Notes: generated from the sequence alone by a model not told the origin. A stretch of 64,000 bases of DNA from Clostridia bacterium (GCA_017461985.1 JAFTSA010000006.1:64110-128109); one strand, 5' to 3'. Numbered from the stretch's first letter, positions 41,755 through 52,060 are shown. Translations and numbers: made by a program.

Positions 41755-42615
41755 ATGTTTAACTTTGTAGATTGGATCAAAAACATTGATTTGTATGCAA
41801 TCGTGGACGGAATTATCTTGCTCACAATTGCAATACTTTTCATCATTTTCTTTGCATACAAGCGCCATATTAGAGTGCTTGTGTTGTTGACATCTGTGTT
41901 TATTTTGGACGTCCTCGTCCAAGTGCTTGCACAACTGCACCAAGGCGAAGCCTTGACCGTGGCAAGATATTGCTTGCATTACTTCACCATATTTGTCATA
42001 GCAATCTCCGCAGTGGTCTATCAAAACGACTTCAAGTCCATCTTCCAAAAGGTGGGCAACCCTAAAGGCTTGTCCATATTTGGGGACAGCATGAGCAGTG
42101 ACGATGAACTTCGTGAAGCCACCACCGAAATCCTTTCCGCTTGCCAAGATATGGCAAAACAGGACGTGGGTGCAATCATCATCATTGACATGAACGGCGA
42201 CATCCAAGACACCATCATTGAGTCAGGCACACCTCTCGGCGCAGTGCTTTCAGCCCCCTTGCTTGAAAGCATATTCAACACAAAAGCCCCCCTTCACGAC
42301 GGCGCAGTCATCGTGAGAGGCAACAAGATTGTGGCAGCAGGTTGCTTCCTCCCCTTGACACAACGTCACGTCAACAAGGAGATGGGCACTCGTCACCGTG
42401 CCGCAATCGGTATCACCGAAGAAACTGACGTTTTGTCCATTGTTGTCAGTGAAGAAACAGGCATTATCTCAGTTGTCAAACACGGCGAAATCAAGAGATA
42501 TATGACCATGGACAAGCTGAAAGATGAAATCGAAGACGTCTATGGCATCTCAATGGCAGCAATCGCAAGAAGAGAAGAAAAGAAAGAAAAGAAACATCAC
42601 GGCAGGTTTGAATGA
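41755..42615 (+). CDS. cdaA: Membrane diadenylate cyclase CdaA
   Basis: 286 residues: two to three N-terminal membrane helices (res ~15-90), a short coiled coil, then the DAC domain with 'PLHDGAVIV' (D182-G183-A184) and 'GTRHRAAIG' (R213-H214-R215), the two nucleotide-binding and catalytic motifs. It makes c-di-AMP from two ATP, controlling K+ and osmolyte balance. Normally it is followed by cdaR (YbbR) and glmM; here a DUF1015 gene follows, overlapping by four bases. Confidence 0.96.
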   Translation: MFNFVDWIKNIDLYAIVDGIILLTIAILFIIFFAYKRHIRVLVLLTSVFILDVLVQVLAQLHQGEALTVARYCLHYFTIFVIAISAVVYQNDFKSIFQKVGNPKGLSIFGDSMSSDDELREATTEILSACQDMAKQDVGAIIIIDMNGDIQDTIIESGTPLGAVLSAPLLESIFNTKAPLHDGAVIVRGNKIVAAGCFLPLTQRHVNKEMGTRHRAAIGITEETDVLSIVVSEETGIISVVKHGEIKRYMTMDKLKDEIEDVYGISMAAIARREEKKEKKHHGRFE

Positions 42616-43829
42616 GAACGATAAAATGTGTTGACGTCCTTTTGCCCAAAGTGGCAGAGCCCGAAAAGTGGGCGGTTGTATCTTGCGACCAATTCACCTC
42701 ACAAAGAGAGTACTGGAAGGAGTTGGAGTCCTTTGTAGGGGACGCCCCCAGCGCGCTGAAACTCATATTCCCCGAAGTCTATCTTGAAGACGAAGACGGT
42801 GAAGAGAGAACAATGAAAATCAACGCCACAATGAAGGAATATCTTGACACCAACGTATTTTATACGTTGCGTGACAGCTTCATCCTTGTCAAACGTGACA
42901 CTGAGGAGCGTACTAGACTTGGTCTTATGGTGGCAATTGACCTTGAAGACTATTCCTACGCGTATCCCACAGACGCGCCCCTGCGCGCAACTGAAGGTGT
43001 TGTCCACGACCGCATCCCCCCTCGTCTTAAAATCCGCAGAGACGCCCCCATTGAACTGCCTCACATCCTTGTTGTTATGGATGACAGAAAGGGCAGAGTC
43101 ATTGAAAGTCTGTATGAAAATCGTGACAACTACGAAAAACTCTACGACTTTGACCTGAATATGAAAGGAGGACACCTCACTGGCTACAAGGTGGACAAAA
43201 AGGAAGTCTTTGACCGCCTTGCCCTTTACGAAAAGGACATTGACGGACTTTACGGTGTGGACACCGATTTCTCACTGGCAGTTGGTGACGGCAACCACTC
43301 CCTTGCCACAGCCCAAGCCCACTGGAATGAAATCAAAGGAACTTTGACCGCAGAAGAAAGAGAAACACATCCTGCAAGATTTGCCCTTTGTGAACTTGAA
43401 AACCTCCACGACAACGGCATCGTCTTTGAGCCTATACATAGAGTTGTGTTTGGCGTTGACAAGGCGGACTTTGTCAAAACCCTTGCAGACAGCCTCACAG
43501 GAAGGGGTAGCCTTGAAGTCATTGACGGCGAAAGCACCTTCATCTCTTGCAACCCTATCGGCGCAGAGTGCATTGCAGAAGTGCAAAAGGTCATTGACGA
43601 ATATATTGCAACAAAAGGCGGTGTGGTGGACTACATCCACGGCCTTGGACACCTGAAAGGTGTCGCCAAGGAAAAGGACGGCGTTGCAATCGTTATGCCC
43701 ACCATCAAAAAGGAAGAACTTTTCGGCTACGTAGTCAAGCACGGCAACCTTTGCAGAAAGGCATTCAGCATGGGCGAGGCCGAAGAAAAGAGATATTACT
43801 ACGAGTGCCACAAAATCGTGAAAGACTAA
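42612..43829 (+). CDS. DUF1015-family protein
   Basis: 405 residues, cytoplasmic. Family pattern: 'LLPKVAEPEKWAVVSCDQF' near the N-terminus, 'FSLAVGDGNHSLATAQAHW' around residue 225 (conserved GDGHHR-like motif, here GNHS), and 'VIVMPTIKKEELF'. Reaction unknown; sometimes annotated as HTH/SpoOJ/ParA-like regulator by transfer. Coupled to cdaA (ATGA). Ends before lysC. Confidence 0.9.
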   Translation: MRTIKCVDVLLPKVAEPEKWAVVSCDQFTSQREYWKELESFVGDAPSALKLIFPEVYLEDEDGEERTMKINATMKEYLDTNVFYTLRDSFILVKRDTEERTRLGLMVAIDLEDYSYAYPTDAPLRATEGVVHDRIPPRLKIRRDAPIELPHILVVMDDRKGRVIESLYENRDNYEKLYDFDLNMKGGHLTGYKVDKKEVFDRLALYEKDIDGLYGVDTDFSLAVGDGNHSLATAQAHWNEIKGTLTAEERETHPARFALCELENLHDNGIVFEPIHRVVFGVDKADFVKTLADSLTGRGSLEVIDGESTFISCNPIGAECIAEVQKVIDEYIATKGGVVDYIHGLGHLKGVAKEKDGVAIVMPTIKKEELFGYVVKHGNLCRKAFSMGEAEEKRYYYECHKIVKD

Positions 43830-43888
43830 GCACAAAACACCTGTTTTTTTCAGTATTATACAGTGTATAGAGTGCAATAGGAGATTAT

Positions 43889-45205
43889 ATGAAAGTATGC
43901 AAATTCGGCGGAACTTCAATGGCAAACGCCAGCACCATCAAGCGTGTGGTGAACATAATTGAAGATGATCCGTCAAGAAAATATATCGTTGTGTCCGCCC
44001 CCGGCAAGCGCAACTCTGCAGACGTCAAAGTGACGGACGCTCTTTACGCCTGCTTCAACGAGGTGCAAAAGACAGGCAACTGTGACAGCACCTTCTTGAC
44101 AGTGGCAAAGAGATTCCATGAAATAGTGAACGAACTGGGTGTTGACGTAGATTTGGACGAAAACCTCAAAGTCATCAAAGAGGGCATCGAGGCATCAAAA
44201 ACCCCCGACTACGCCGCATCAAGAGGGGAGTATTTGTCCGCAAAAATCCTTGCTGCAAAGTTGGGATACGACTTTGTTGATGCAGACGAAATCATCAAGT
44301 TCAACGACAAAGGTGAGCTTCTTCTCAACTACTCCTTGGACGCAGTGAAAGCAAAGCTTTCAAAACTTGACCACGCAGTGATCCCCGGTTTCTACGGCAG
44401 TGACACCAACGGCAAGGTGCACACCTTCTCTCGTGGTGGCTCAGACATCACAGGAGCAATCGTGGCAAGAGCAATGAAAGCAGACGTCTATGAAAACTGG
44501 ACCGACGTTGACGGATTTCTCACCGCCGACCCCCGCATCGTTGACAATCCCACAACAATCACCTGCCTCAGCTACAAGGAACTGAGAGAGCTGTCCTATA
44601 TGGGGGCAGAGGTTATGCACCCTGAAAGCATTTTCCCCGTCCACAGCGTAGGCTTGCCCATCAACATCAAAAACACCTTCAACCCTTCACACCCCGGCAC
44701 AATGATTGTGAAGACTGCCGAGCAAGTTGACGGCAACAGTGTCATCACCGGTGTTTCAGGACAAAAAGGACTTACCATCATCAACATTGAAAAGGATATG
44801 ATGAACAACGAAATCGGCTTTGCCCGCAGAGTGTTGTCCATCCTTGAATACGAAGGCATATCCTTTGAACACGTGCCCAGTGGCATCGACACGATGTCCC
44901 TTGTCATACGTGACGAATATCTTGTGGGAAAGATGCAAAAGATTTTGCAAAAAATCAAAGAAAGCGTCCACGCCGACAACGTAGAAATCCACAGCGGTTT
45001 ATCCCTCGTGGCAATAGTCGGTCACAATATGGCATCACGTCTTGGCACGGCAGCAACGGCGTTTAAGGCCCTTGCAGATGCCCACATCAACGTACGTATG
45101 ATTGACCAAGGCTCAAGCGAACTTAACATCATCGTTGGTGTTGACACCTGCGACTACGAAAAAGCAATCAACGCAATTTATTATGCGTTTGTAAAGGAAC
45201 AATAA
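43889..45205 (+). CDS. lysC: Aspartate kinase with tandem ACT domains
   Basis: 438 residues: 'VCKFGGTSMANA' (phosphate loop), 'FYGSDTNGKVHTFSRGGSDI' (split here at 20 residues), 'YENWTDVDGFLTADPRI', and two ACT domains (~res 300-430) ending 'AIYYAFVKEQ'. It phosphorylates aspartate, entry of lysine/threonine/methionine synthesis. A palindrome TATAC-AGT-GTATA (43857-43869) and AGGAG lie upstream. Belongs with asd, dapA, dapB and hom of this window. Confidence 0.96.
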   Translation: MKVCKFGGTSMANASTIKRVVNIIEDDPSRKYIVVSAPGKRNSADVKVTDALYACFNEVQKTGNCDSTFLTVAKRFHEIVNELGVDVDLDENLKVIKEGIEASKTPDYAASRGEYLSAKILAAKLGYDFVDADEIIKFNDKGELLLNYSLDAVKAKLSKLDHAVIPGFYGSDTNGKVHTFSRGGSDITGAIVARAMKADVYENWTDVDGFLTADPRIVDNPTTITCLSYKELRELSYMGAEVMHPESIFPVHSVGLPINIKNTFNPSHPGTMIVKTAEQVDGNSVITGVSGQKGLTIINIEKDMMNNEIGFARRVLSILEYEGISFEHVPSGIDTMSLVIRDEYLVGKMQKILQKIKESVHADNVEIHSGLSLVAIVGHNMASRLGTAATAFKALADAHINVRMIDQGSSELNIIVGVDTCDYEKAINAIYYAFVKEQ

Positions 45206-45215
45206 GGAGAAAATT

Positions 45216-45632
45216 ATGGTTGACGGCGAAGCAAAACTTGTCCTTGACGCACTGCGCAAACTGACAGGAACAGACGGCATCTACAAGGTCATTGAGGCGG
45301 AAGAAATCCTTGAACTTTTGCCTGTGGAGCTGACAAAACTCCAACTTTCATCTGCCATCAGGGATTTGAGAGATAGAGAATATATCAAGGTCAAATATTT
45401 CACTCCCGATGAATATTGCCTTCTTACAGTCCGCATCATTGAAGATGCGTTGGAGCACGCAGAGGGTGGTGAAGTCACCGTGTCAACGGCCACCGCAACC
45501 CCCGTTGCTGCGACCGAACAAGTCAAGCCTGTCTCCTCAAAAAAGGCGATTGCAGCCGCCTTCTTTGGGGCATTTCTTGGTGGTGGTTTGGTTATGGCAA
45601 TTGCAATCGTTTTGCTCAAATTCGTATTTTAA
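45216..45632 (+). CDS. Small protein: winged-helix-like domain plus C-terminal membrane helix
   Basis: 138 residues. Residues 1-75 look like a winged-helix or HTH fold ('VIEAEEILELLPVELTKLQ', 'AIRDLRDREYIKVKYFTPD'), then a Thr/Pro linker, then one Gly-rich membrane helix (res ~112-137). Tail-anchored orientation with domain inside. The next gene has the same plan, so they are a tandem pair. GGAGAAA before ATG; ten bases after lysC, thus likely same transcript. Confidence 0.82.
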   Translation: MVDGEAKLVLDALRKLTGTDGIYKVIEAEEILELLPVELTKLQLSSAIRDLRDREYIKVKYFTPDEYCLLTVRIIEDALEHAEGGEVTVSTATATPVAATEQVKPVSSKKAIAAAFFGAFLGGGLVMAIAIVLLKFVF

Positions 45633-45670
45633 ACTGACAAAAACGCACGTTAAAGTGCTTGTGGTGTACT

Positions 45671-46075
45671 ATGGGAATAAATCTTGAAAGACAGCACGTC
45701 TTGACAAAAAAGGAAAAAAACGTCATGCGCGTCATATATCAAGCGGCGGACAAAAAGAACGGTGTGTGCCTCATTTCACCCATCGAGATTTTTGAAAAAC
45801 TCCCCCTTGACATTGAGTATGAAGAGGAAGAGTTGGACACAATCATGTCAAACCTTGCCATTGACGATTACTTTGACCTCACCCGAAGCGACAAAAAGGG
45901 CGAACTGGTTTACTGCATCAATATGCGACAAAAAGGCCTTGCCTTTGCCCGTGTTGAGAGGGCGTTCAAATCCAACGTCACTTTCCGTCTTTTGTTGGCT
46001 CTTGCTTGCGGTGTTTGTTCTGCGCTGGCAGCAACGGGGCTCAAGTATCTCATCGAATATCTCCTCACCAAATAA
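45671..46075 (+). CDS. Second small winged-helix-like protein with membrane helix
   Basis: 134 residues from ATG 45671. Same plan as the preceding gene: helical N-terminus ('EKNVMRVIYQAADKKNG'), 'ISPIEIFEKLPLDIEYEEEE', wing-like part, then a C-terminal helix ('LLLALACGVCSALAATGL'). Sequence identity to the neighbour is low, but length, order and the pattern 'LP-x-x-(I/V)' are alike, suggesting old duplication. No good ribosome site. Confidence 0.78.
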   Translation: MGINLERQHVLTKKEKNVMRVIYQAADKKNGVCLISPIEIFEKLPLDIEYEEEELDTIMSNLAIDDYFDLTRSDKKGELVYCINMRQKGLAFARVERAFKSNVTFRLLLALACGVCSALAATGLKYLIEYLLTK

Positions 46076-46167
46076 ACGCCAATCAGTGGCAAAACTATAC
46101 AAGCAAATTCAACGTAATTAAACACAACGCAATTCAAACACACAACAAATGACCTGTGGTCAATGAT

Positions 46168-48123
46168 ATGAAGTTTCAACTTGTTTCGTCATACAAACCT
46201 TGTGGCGACCAACCACAAGCAATCGAGTCCTTGGCAGAAGGTCTTGAAAACGGTTTTTCCACACAAGTGCTCCTTGGAGTCACAGGCAGTGGAAAAACTT
46301 TTACTATGGCAAACGTCATTGAAAAGGTGCAACGCCCCGCACTGGTCATTGCCCACAACAAAACCTTGGCGGCTCAACTTTGCAACGAGTTTAGGGAGTT
46401 TTTCCCTCACAACAGAGTTGAGTTTTTTGTTTCTTACTACGATTATTATCAACCCGAAGCATACATCCCTCGTTCAGACACCTACATTGAAAAGGAACTT
46501 GAAATCAACGACGAGATTGACAAACTCCGTCACTCCGCCACCAGTTCACTTTGCGAGAGAAAGGACGTCATCGTTGTGGCGTCAGTCAGTTGCATTTACG
46601 GACTAGGCGCACCCCTTGACTACTATTCACAAGCCATATCCTTACGTGAAGGCGACGAGGTTGACAGAGATGATTTGCTGAGAAGGCTTGTTGACATACA
46701 GTATAAACGCGCGGACTTTGACTTTGTCCGCTCCACCTTCCGTGTCCGTGGTGACGTTGTGGACATTTTCCCTGCCAGCAACAGTGAAGTGGCAATACGA
46801 GTGGAGTTTTTTGGAGATACCATTGACCGCATAAGTGAAATTGACGCAGTCACAAGCAAGGTCCTCCACGACCTGAAACACACCAACATTTTCCCTGCCA
46901 GCCACTACGTTGTAGGTGGTGAAAAGGAAGAGATTTTTGCCCAGATACTTCGAGACAAGCAAAAGCAAGTTGAGTTTTTTGAGGCAAACAACAAACTCAT
47001 CGAGGCGCAACGTATTGAAGAGCGTGTCAACTATGACGTTGAGATGATGAGAGAGATGGGCTACTGCACGGGCATTGAAAACTACTCCCGCTATTTTGAC
47101 GGCAGAGAGATAGGTCAACCCCCATACACCCTCCTCGACTTTTTCCCAAAAGATTTTGTGGTGTTTGTTGACGAAAGCCATATGACACTCCCTCAAATAA
47201 GAGGTATGTTCAACGGAGACAGAGCAAGAAAGAAAAACCTTGTGGACTACGGTTTCCGCCTTCCTGCCGCCTATGACAATCGTCCCTTGGAGTTTGGCGA
47301 GTTTGACAGCCGAATCCGTCAAATGGTCTGTGTCAGTGCAACTCCTGCCCAGTTTGAATTGGACAGAGCGGACAACGTGGCGGAGCAGATTATCCGCCCC
47401 ACAGGGCTCCTTGATCCCGAGATATTCGTCCGCCCCGTAGAAGGTCAAATCGACGACCTCATCGGAGAGATAAACAAGGTGGTTGAAGCAAAGGGCAGAG
47501 TGCTTGTGACCACCCTCACAAAGAAGATGGCAGAAAACCTCACCGACTACCTGAAAGAGGTGGGCATAAAGGTGAGATATATGCACTCGGACATTGACAC
47601 GCTAGAGCGCATTGAAATCATCGGCGGACTAAGAGAAGGTCAGTTTGACGTACTGGTTGGCATCAACCTTCTTAGAGAAGGATTGGACATCCCCGAAGTG
47701 CAACTTGTTGCCATACTAGACGCCGACAAAGAGGGCTTTTTAAGAAGCGAGCAAGCCCTCATACAAACTGTTGGACGTGCCGCCAGAAACGACAAGAGCA
47801 AGGTGATAATGTACGCTGATACCGTGACCGACAGTATGCGCAGAGCCATTGACGAAACCAACAGAAGAAGACGCATACAACAGGACTACAACACCGCTCA
47901 CGGCATAGTGCCAAAGACTGTTGAAAGACAGTTCAAAAACTCCCTTGAAATCACCAAAAAGAAGGTTAAAGACGACATTTTGTCACATAAAGATCTTGTA
48001 AGTGAAATTGAACGACTTAAAGGACTTATGAAAGTGGCGTCAAGCGATCTGGATTTTGAAAGGGCAATCAAACTCCGTGACGAAATAAATGAATTGAAAA
48101 AACAACTGCACAAATTCAAGTGA
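46168..48123 (+). CDS. uvrB: Excinuclease ABC subunit B
   Basis: 651 residues from ATG 46168 ('[19 protein letters not shown]' is the usual beginning; GTG 46156 would add four residues). Walker A GVTGSGKT, '[12 protein letters not shown]' (beta-hairpin), '[12 protein letters not shown]' (DEAD-like), '[20 protein letters not shown]', and the C-terminal UVR motif for UvrC/UvrA contact. Nucleotide excision repair. A short palindrome GACC-TGT-GGTC overlaps the start region (46150-46160). Two bases before uvrA. Confidence 0.97.
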   Translation: MKFQLVSSYKPCGDQPQAIESLAEGLENGFSTQVLLGVTGSGKTFTMANVIEKVQRPALVIAHNKTLAAQLCNEFREFFPHNRVEFFVSYYDYYQPEAYIPRSDTYIEKELEINDEIDKLRHSATSSLCERKDVIVVASVSCIYGLGAPLDYYSQAISLREGDEVDRDDLLRRLVDIQYKRADFDFVRSTFRVRGDVVDIFPASNSEVAIRVEFFGDTIDRISEIDAVTSKVLHDLKHTNIFPASHYVVGGEKEEIFAQILRDKQKQVEFFEANNKLIEAQRIEERVNYDVEMMREMGYCTGIENYSRYFDGREIGQPPYTLLDFFPKDFVVFVDESHMTLPQIRGMFNGDRARKKNLVDYGFRLPAAYDNRPLEFGEFDSRIRQMVCVSATPAQFELDRADNVAEQIIRPTGLLDPEIFVRPVEGQIDDLIGEINKVVEAKGRVLVTTLTKKMAENLTDYLKEVGIKVRYMHSDIDTLERIEIIGGLREGQFDVLVGINLLREGLDIPEVQLVAILDADKEGFLRSEQALIQTVGRAARNDKSKVIMYADTVTDSMRRAIDETNRRRRIQQDYNTAHGIVPKTVERQFKNSLEITKKKVKDDILSHKDLVSEIERLKGLMKVASSDLDFERAIKLRDEINELKKQLHKFK

Positions 48124-48124
48124 T

Positions 48125-50935
48125 ATGAAAGAAATTTTTGTAAAAGGCGCAAAAGAGAACAACCTGACAAACGTTGATCTCACAATCCCCCGCGACAAGT
48201 TCGTGGTGTTTTCCGGTTTGTCTGGATCTGGCAAATCCTCTCTTGCTTTTGACACCATCTTTGCAGAGGGACAAAGGAAGTATATGGAGAGTTTGTCTTC
48301 ATACGCTCGTATGTTCCTAGGTCAAATGCAAAAGCCCGACGTTGAGTATATCGAGGGGCTTTCCCCTGCGGTGTCAATCGACCAAAAGACCACCTCAAAA
48401 AATCCTCGTTCAACGGTGGGCACAGTGACGGAAATCTATGACTATCTCCGTCTGCTTTTTGCCCGTATCGGCAAGCCTCATTGCCCCAAGTGTGGCAGAG
48501 AAATTGAGCGTCAAACCGTTGACCAAATCACCGACAAAATAATGGCGCACACAGGGGTGAAAACCCTCATCGTTGCACCTATGGTTAGGGGCAGAAAGGG
48601 TGAATACAAAAAGGAACTTGAACAACTGAAACGTGCCGGCTACGTCCGTGTGAGAGTGGACGGCGTCAGTTATACCCTTGACGAAGAAATCGTCCTTGAC
48701 AAAAACGTCAAGCACGAAATCGGTGTCATCATTGACAGATTTATCATAAAAGACGGCGTTCAAAGACGTGTCAGTGAAGCCGTTGAAAATGCAATCAAAC
48801 TGGCAGACGGACTTGTGGTTGCTGACTATGACGGCGATGACGTCATGTACTCCACAAAATACGCTTGCCCCGACTGCGAACTTAGTTTTGAGGAATTGAC
48901 TCCTCGTCTTTTCTCCTTCAACAACCCTTACGGCGCTTGCCCTCATTGTACAGGTCTTGGCTTCACCCAAGAGATTGACCCCGAACTTCTCATCCGTGAC
49001 AGAAATCTGTCCTTACGTGAAGGGGGCATCAAGGCAAGCGGTTGGTTTATTGACACCTCAAAGATGGTTTCAAACGAGTTTAAAGCCCTTGCAAAAGCCT
49101 ACGGCTTTTCCTTGGACACTCCCGTAAAGGATTTGCCCGAAAAGGTGCTCAATTTGATTTTCTACGGCAACGACGGGGATAGAATCCCTATGGAATACAA
49201 CAGTCGCAGTTTCTCAGGCACTTTCCACGTGGCGTACGAGGGCATTGTCAACAATCTTGAAAGAAGATACCGTGAGACCAACAGCGATATGGTCAAGGGC
49301 GAAATCTCAAGATATATGCGCGAAGTGCCCTGCACGGTGTGCCATGGCAAACGCTTGAAGCCCGAAGCCCTTGCAGTCACCATAGGCGGACTGAATATAT
49401 ACGATATGTGCGAGTTGTCCGTGACAAATATGGACAAATTCATCGGCTCACTCACCTTGACCGAAACAGAAGAAATGATTGCCCGCCGTATTCTTAAGGA
49501 AATACACGCGCGCCTCAATTTCCTCATCAACGTAGGCCTTGGCTATCTTACGTTAAGCCGTTCAGCATCAACCCTCAGCGGTGGTGAAAGCCAACGTATC
49601 CGCCTTGCAACTCAAATAGGAAGTGGATTGACAGGCGTTTTGTATATCCTTGACGAGCCAAGCATAGGTCTGCACCAAAGGGACAACCAAAAACTGCTTA
49701 AATCCTTGAAAGGACTCCGTGACCTTGGCAACACTCTCATCGTTGTTGAACACGATGAAGAGACCTTGCGTGAAGCGGACTATATCGTAGATATAGGCCC
49801 CGGCGCAGGCGTCCACGGAGGTGAAGTTGTGGCAGAGGGCACGGTTGATGAAATCATCGCTTGCCCCGACAGCATCACAGGCAAATATTTATCCGGTGAA
49901 TACGCCATAAATCTGCCCCTTGCAAGACGTCCTATTGACGATAGATTCATATTGGTCAAAGGTGCAAAGCAAAACAACCTGAAAAACATTGACGTAAAAT
50001 TCCCCGTAGGTGTTTTCACCGCGGTGACTGGTGTCAGTGGCAGTGGAAAGTCATCACTTGTCAACGAGATTTTGTATCCTGCCTTGTCCAACAAACTTAT
50101 GCACAGCCGTCTATACGAGGGCAAATATGACAGCATTGAAGGTGACGAACACCTTGACAAAGTCATCTGCATAGACCAAAGCCCCATAGGCAGAACACCT
50201 CGTTCAAACCCCGCCACCTACACAGGAGTGTTTGGACCTATCCGCGAATTGTTTGCCTCTCTCCCCGACGCAAAATCAAGAGGCTACACCGCAGGCAGAT
50301 TCTCCTTCAACGTGGCAGGAGGCAGATGCGAGCACTGTTCAGGTGACGGCATCATTCAAATTGAAATGCACTTCCTTCCCGACATCTACATCCCATGCGA
50401 AGTGTGCAAGGGCGCAAGATACAATCGTGAAACTCTTGAAGTGAAATACAAGGGCAAGTCCATCGGTGACGTCCTTGAAATGACCGTTGAAGAGGCCTTG
50501 GAGTTTTTCAAAAACGTGCCCAAAATCAAGTCAAAGATTCAAACCCTCTACGACGTAGGTTTGGGATATATCAAGCTTGGACAATCCTCAACCACCTTGT
50601 CAGGGGGCGAAGCACAAAGAGTGAAGCTTGCCACCGAGCTTTCAAAACGTAGCACAGGCAAGACAATTTATATCCTTGACGAGCCCACAACAGGTCTTCA
50701 CACCCACGACGTAGCCAGACTTCTTGAAATCCTTGGTCGTCTTGCAGACGGCGGAAATACGGTTGTAGTCATCGAGCACAACCTTGACGTCATCAAGATG
50801 GCGGACTACGTCATCGACCTTGGCCCCGAAGGCGGAGACGGCGGTGGCACGGTTGTTGCAACAGGCACACCCGAAGAGGTGGCGGAAAACAAAAACAGCG
50901 CAACCGGCGAATTTTTGAGAAAGGTGTTGAAATAA
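48125..50935 (+). CDS. uvrA: Excinuclease ABC subunit A
   Basis: 936 residues, normal length. Two ABC ATPase units: first Walker [10 protein letters not shown], Zn finger I '[11 protein letters not shown]' region, signature '[12 protein letters not shown]'; second Walker [10 protein letters not shown], Zn finger '[19 protein letters not shown]', signature '[12 protein letters not shown]', '[12 protein letters not shown]'. Finds DNA damage and loads UvrB. Operon with uvrB. Terminator follows. Confidence 0.97.
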   Translation: MKEIFVKGAKENNLTNVDLTIPRDKFVVFSGLSGSGKSSLAFDTIFAEGQRKYMESLSSYARMFLGQMQKPDVEYIEGLSPAVSIDQKTTSKNPRSTVGTVTEIYDYLRLLFARIGKPHCPKCGREIERQTVDQITDKIMAHTGVKTLIVAPMVRGRKGEYKKELEQLKRAGYVRVRVDGVSYTLDEEIVLDKNVKHEIGVIIDRFIIKDGVQRRVSEAVENAIKLADGLVVADYDGDDVMYSTKYACPDCELSFEELTPRLFSFNNPYGACPHCTGLGFTQEIDPELLIRDRNLSLREGGIKASGWFIDTSKMVSNEFKALAKAYGFSLDTPVKDLPEKVLNLIFYGNDGDRIPMEYNSRSFSGTFHVAYEGIVNNLERRYRETNSDMVKGEISRYMREVPCTVCHGKRLKPEALAVTIGGLNIYDMCELSVTNMDKFIGSLTLTETEEMIARRILKEIHARLNFLINVGLGYLTLSRSASTLSGGESQRIRLATQIGSGLTGVLYILDEPSIGLHQRDNQKLLKSLKGLRDLGNTLIVVEHDEETLREADYIVDIGPGAGVHGGEVVAEGTVDEIIACPDSITGKYLSGEYAINLPLARRPIDDRFILVKGAKQNNLKNIDVKFPVGVFTAVTGVSGSGKSSLVNEILYPALSNKLMHSRLYEGKYDSIEGDEHLDKVICIDQSPIGRTPRSNPATYTGVFGPIRELFASLPDAKSRGYTAGRFSFNVAGGRCEHCSGDGIIQIEMHFLPDIYIPCEVCKGARYNRETLEVKYKGKSIGDVLEMTVEEALEFFKNVPKIKSKIQTLYDVGLGYIKLGQSSTTLSGGEAQRVKLATELSKRSTGKTIYILDEPTTGLHTHDVARLLEILGRLADGGNTVVVIEHNLDVIKMADYVIDLGPEGGDGGGTVVATGTPEEVAENKNSATGEFLRKVLK

Positions 50936-50963
50936 CACTAAACACGAATTGAATACCAAATCA

Positions 50964-50997
50964 AAAAGCGGAGCACGAAATGTGTTCCGCTTTTAAT
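50964..50997 (+). terminator. Terminator of uvrBA
   Basis: AAAAGCGGA ... TCCGCTTTT stem with a T-rich end. Confidence 0.8.
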
Positions 50998-51068
50998 TCG
51001 CCGTGGAAAAAAACTAAAAACCAAAAAACCACGACAGTTGGGAGTAAATTTAGAAATTGCTGTGATGG

Positions 51069-51281
51069 TCAGTAATTTCTTCTGCCGATGAGATAGTCCA
51101 CCGACACACCAAAATAGATGCTGAGTTCAATCAAAATGTCGAAACTAGGCTGATTTCTGCCGACTTCCCAGCCAGAAACGGCGGATTTTGTCACTTTCAA
51201 GTGCTCGGCAAGGTCGCTTTGTTTGATGTTCTTTTCTTGTCTGAGTGATTTCAGTCTTTCAGGAAAACAGGTGTGAAGCAT
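51069..51281 (-). CDS. XRE-family HTH regulator
   Basis: 70 residues from ATG 51281 (GGAGGG upstream). A full HTH_3 domain: 'LKSLRQEKNIKQSDLAEHL', 'VTKSAVSGWEVGRNQPSF', 'DILIELSIYFGVSVDYLIG'. Nothing else, so it acts alone or as dimer. Its consensus promoter overlaps two palindromes ACACG-N3-(C/A)GTGT, suggesting autoregulation. The same palindrome occurs at ~4.8 kb and ~62.9 kb. Confidence 0.93.
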   Translation of the reverse strand: MLHTCFPERLKSLRQEKNIKQSDLAEHLKVTKSAVSGWEVGRNQPSFDILIELSIYFGVSVDYLIGRRNY

Positions 51282-51305
51282 ATATCCCTCCGCATTTATG
51301 TGACA

Positions 51306-51334
51306 AGTATAATACACGGAAAGTGTTTTGTCAA
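51306..51334 (-). promoter_or_regulatory. Consensus promoter of the XRE gene
   Basis: On the minus strand: TTGACA, 17 bases, TATACT: the best sigma-A promoter in the window. Confidence 0.85.
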
Positions 51335-51349
51335 TAACACGGAGCGTGT
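51314..51349. promoter_or_regulatory. Two candidate XRE operators
   Basis: ACACG-GAA-AGTGT (51314-51326) lies exactly between -35 and -10; ACACG-GAG-CGTGT (51337-51349) lies directly upstream of the -35. Centres are 23 bases apart, two helix turns. Confidence 0.65.
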
Positions 51350-51470
51350 TTTTTCAAAAAATATCAAAAATTATTTTAAGCTTGCTGAAACTTGGACACA
51401 AAAACATTTGTCACACAGCAGTCAAAACCAAAAAGACAAAAGAGGCGGTGAAACAAACAAATCGTTCAAA

Positions 51471-51494
51471 ATGTAAACTATTTATCGTTTACAT
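51471..51494. promoter_or_regulatory. Inverted repeat upstream of the MarR gene
   Basis: ATGTAAAC, 8 bases, GTTTACAT: a perfect inverted repeat just before the -35 of the MarR promoter; candidate MarR operator. Confidence 0.55.
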
Positions 51495-51495
51495 A

Positions 51496-51524
51496 TTGAC
51501 TTTAATTGGTTAATTGAGTATACT
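51496..51524 (+). promoter_or_regulatory. Promoter of the MarR gene
   Basis: TTGACT, 17 bases, TATACT. The ATG (51531) lies at the expected transcription start, so the mRNA is probably leaderless. Confidence 0.75.
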
Positions 51525-51530
51525 ATTTGT

Positions 51531-51965
51531 ATGGAAATGTTTGATTTTAGAAATGCGGCATATTATTTTGCCAGCTATAAAAAACTTGAAAAGGCGTACA
51601 CCGACTTTCAACTGAACGCCCTTGACGACTACGACCTTTCTCCCAACGAGATTGCCGTCCTCAGTTGTTTAGGACGCATCAACACCGCCAGCGAAATTGC
51701 TTTGCACACAGACGTAAGCAAGGCACTTGTTTCACGCAGTGTCAAATTCCTGAAGGAAAAGGGCTACATCACCACCACCGTGTCCGACGAAGACAAGAGA
51801 GAGCAATATCTTGCTCTCACCGAGGAGGGACAAAAGATAGCCCTGCTCATTGATGAAGCCAACCGCAGATTTTTTGCTACGGCATTTGCCAACTTTGAAG
51901 ACACCGAAAAGAAGGTGCTGACCGCCCTCCTCAAAATGATGATGCGCAACCTTGACATTGACTAG
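51531..51965 (+). CDS. MarR-family transcriptional regulator
   Basis: 144 residues, winged helix: 'LDDYDLSPNEIAVLSCLG', 'NTASEIALHTDVSKALVSRSVKFL' (recognition helix), 'KGYITTTVSDEDKREQYLALTEEG' (wing). Typical repressor of transport or stress genes with ligand between dimer arms. It stands alone, divergent from the XRE gene, convergent to dnaC-like gene. No ribosome site upstream; promoter spacing implies leaderless start. Confidence 0.92.
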   Translation: MEMFDFRNAAYYFASYKKLEKAYTDFQLNALDDYDLSPNEIAVLSCLGRINTASEIALHTDVSKALVSRSVKFLKEKGYITTTVSDEDKREQYLALTEEGQKIALLIDEANRRFFATAFANFEDTEKKVLTALLKMMMRNLDID

Positions 51966-52060
51966 TTGAGGACGTAGTTTACTTATAGGGATATATATTC
52001 CTATATTAAGGCAATAAAACCAACAAAAGCCAACAAAAAACCAAATAATAAAACGCAACA

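Noticed and set aside
46642-47586. 314-residue antisense frame opposite uvrB
   Set aside because: Shadow of the uvrB codon pattern; no ribosome site, low-complexity Cys/His/Val composition.
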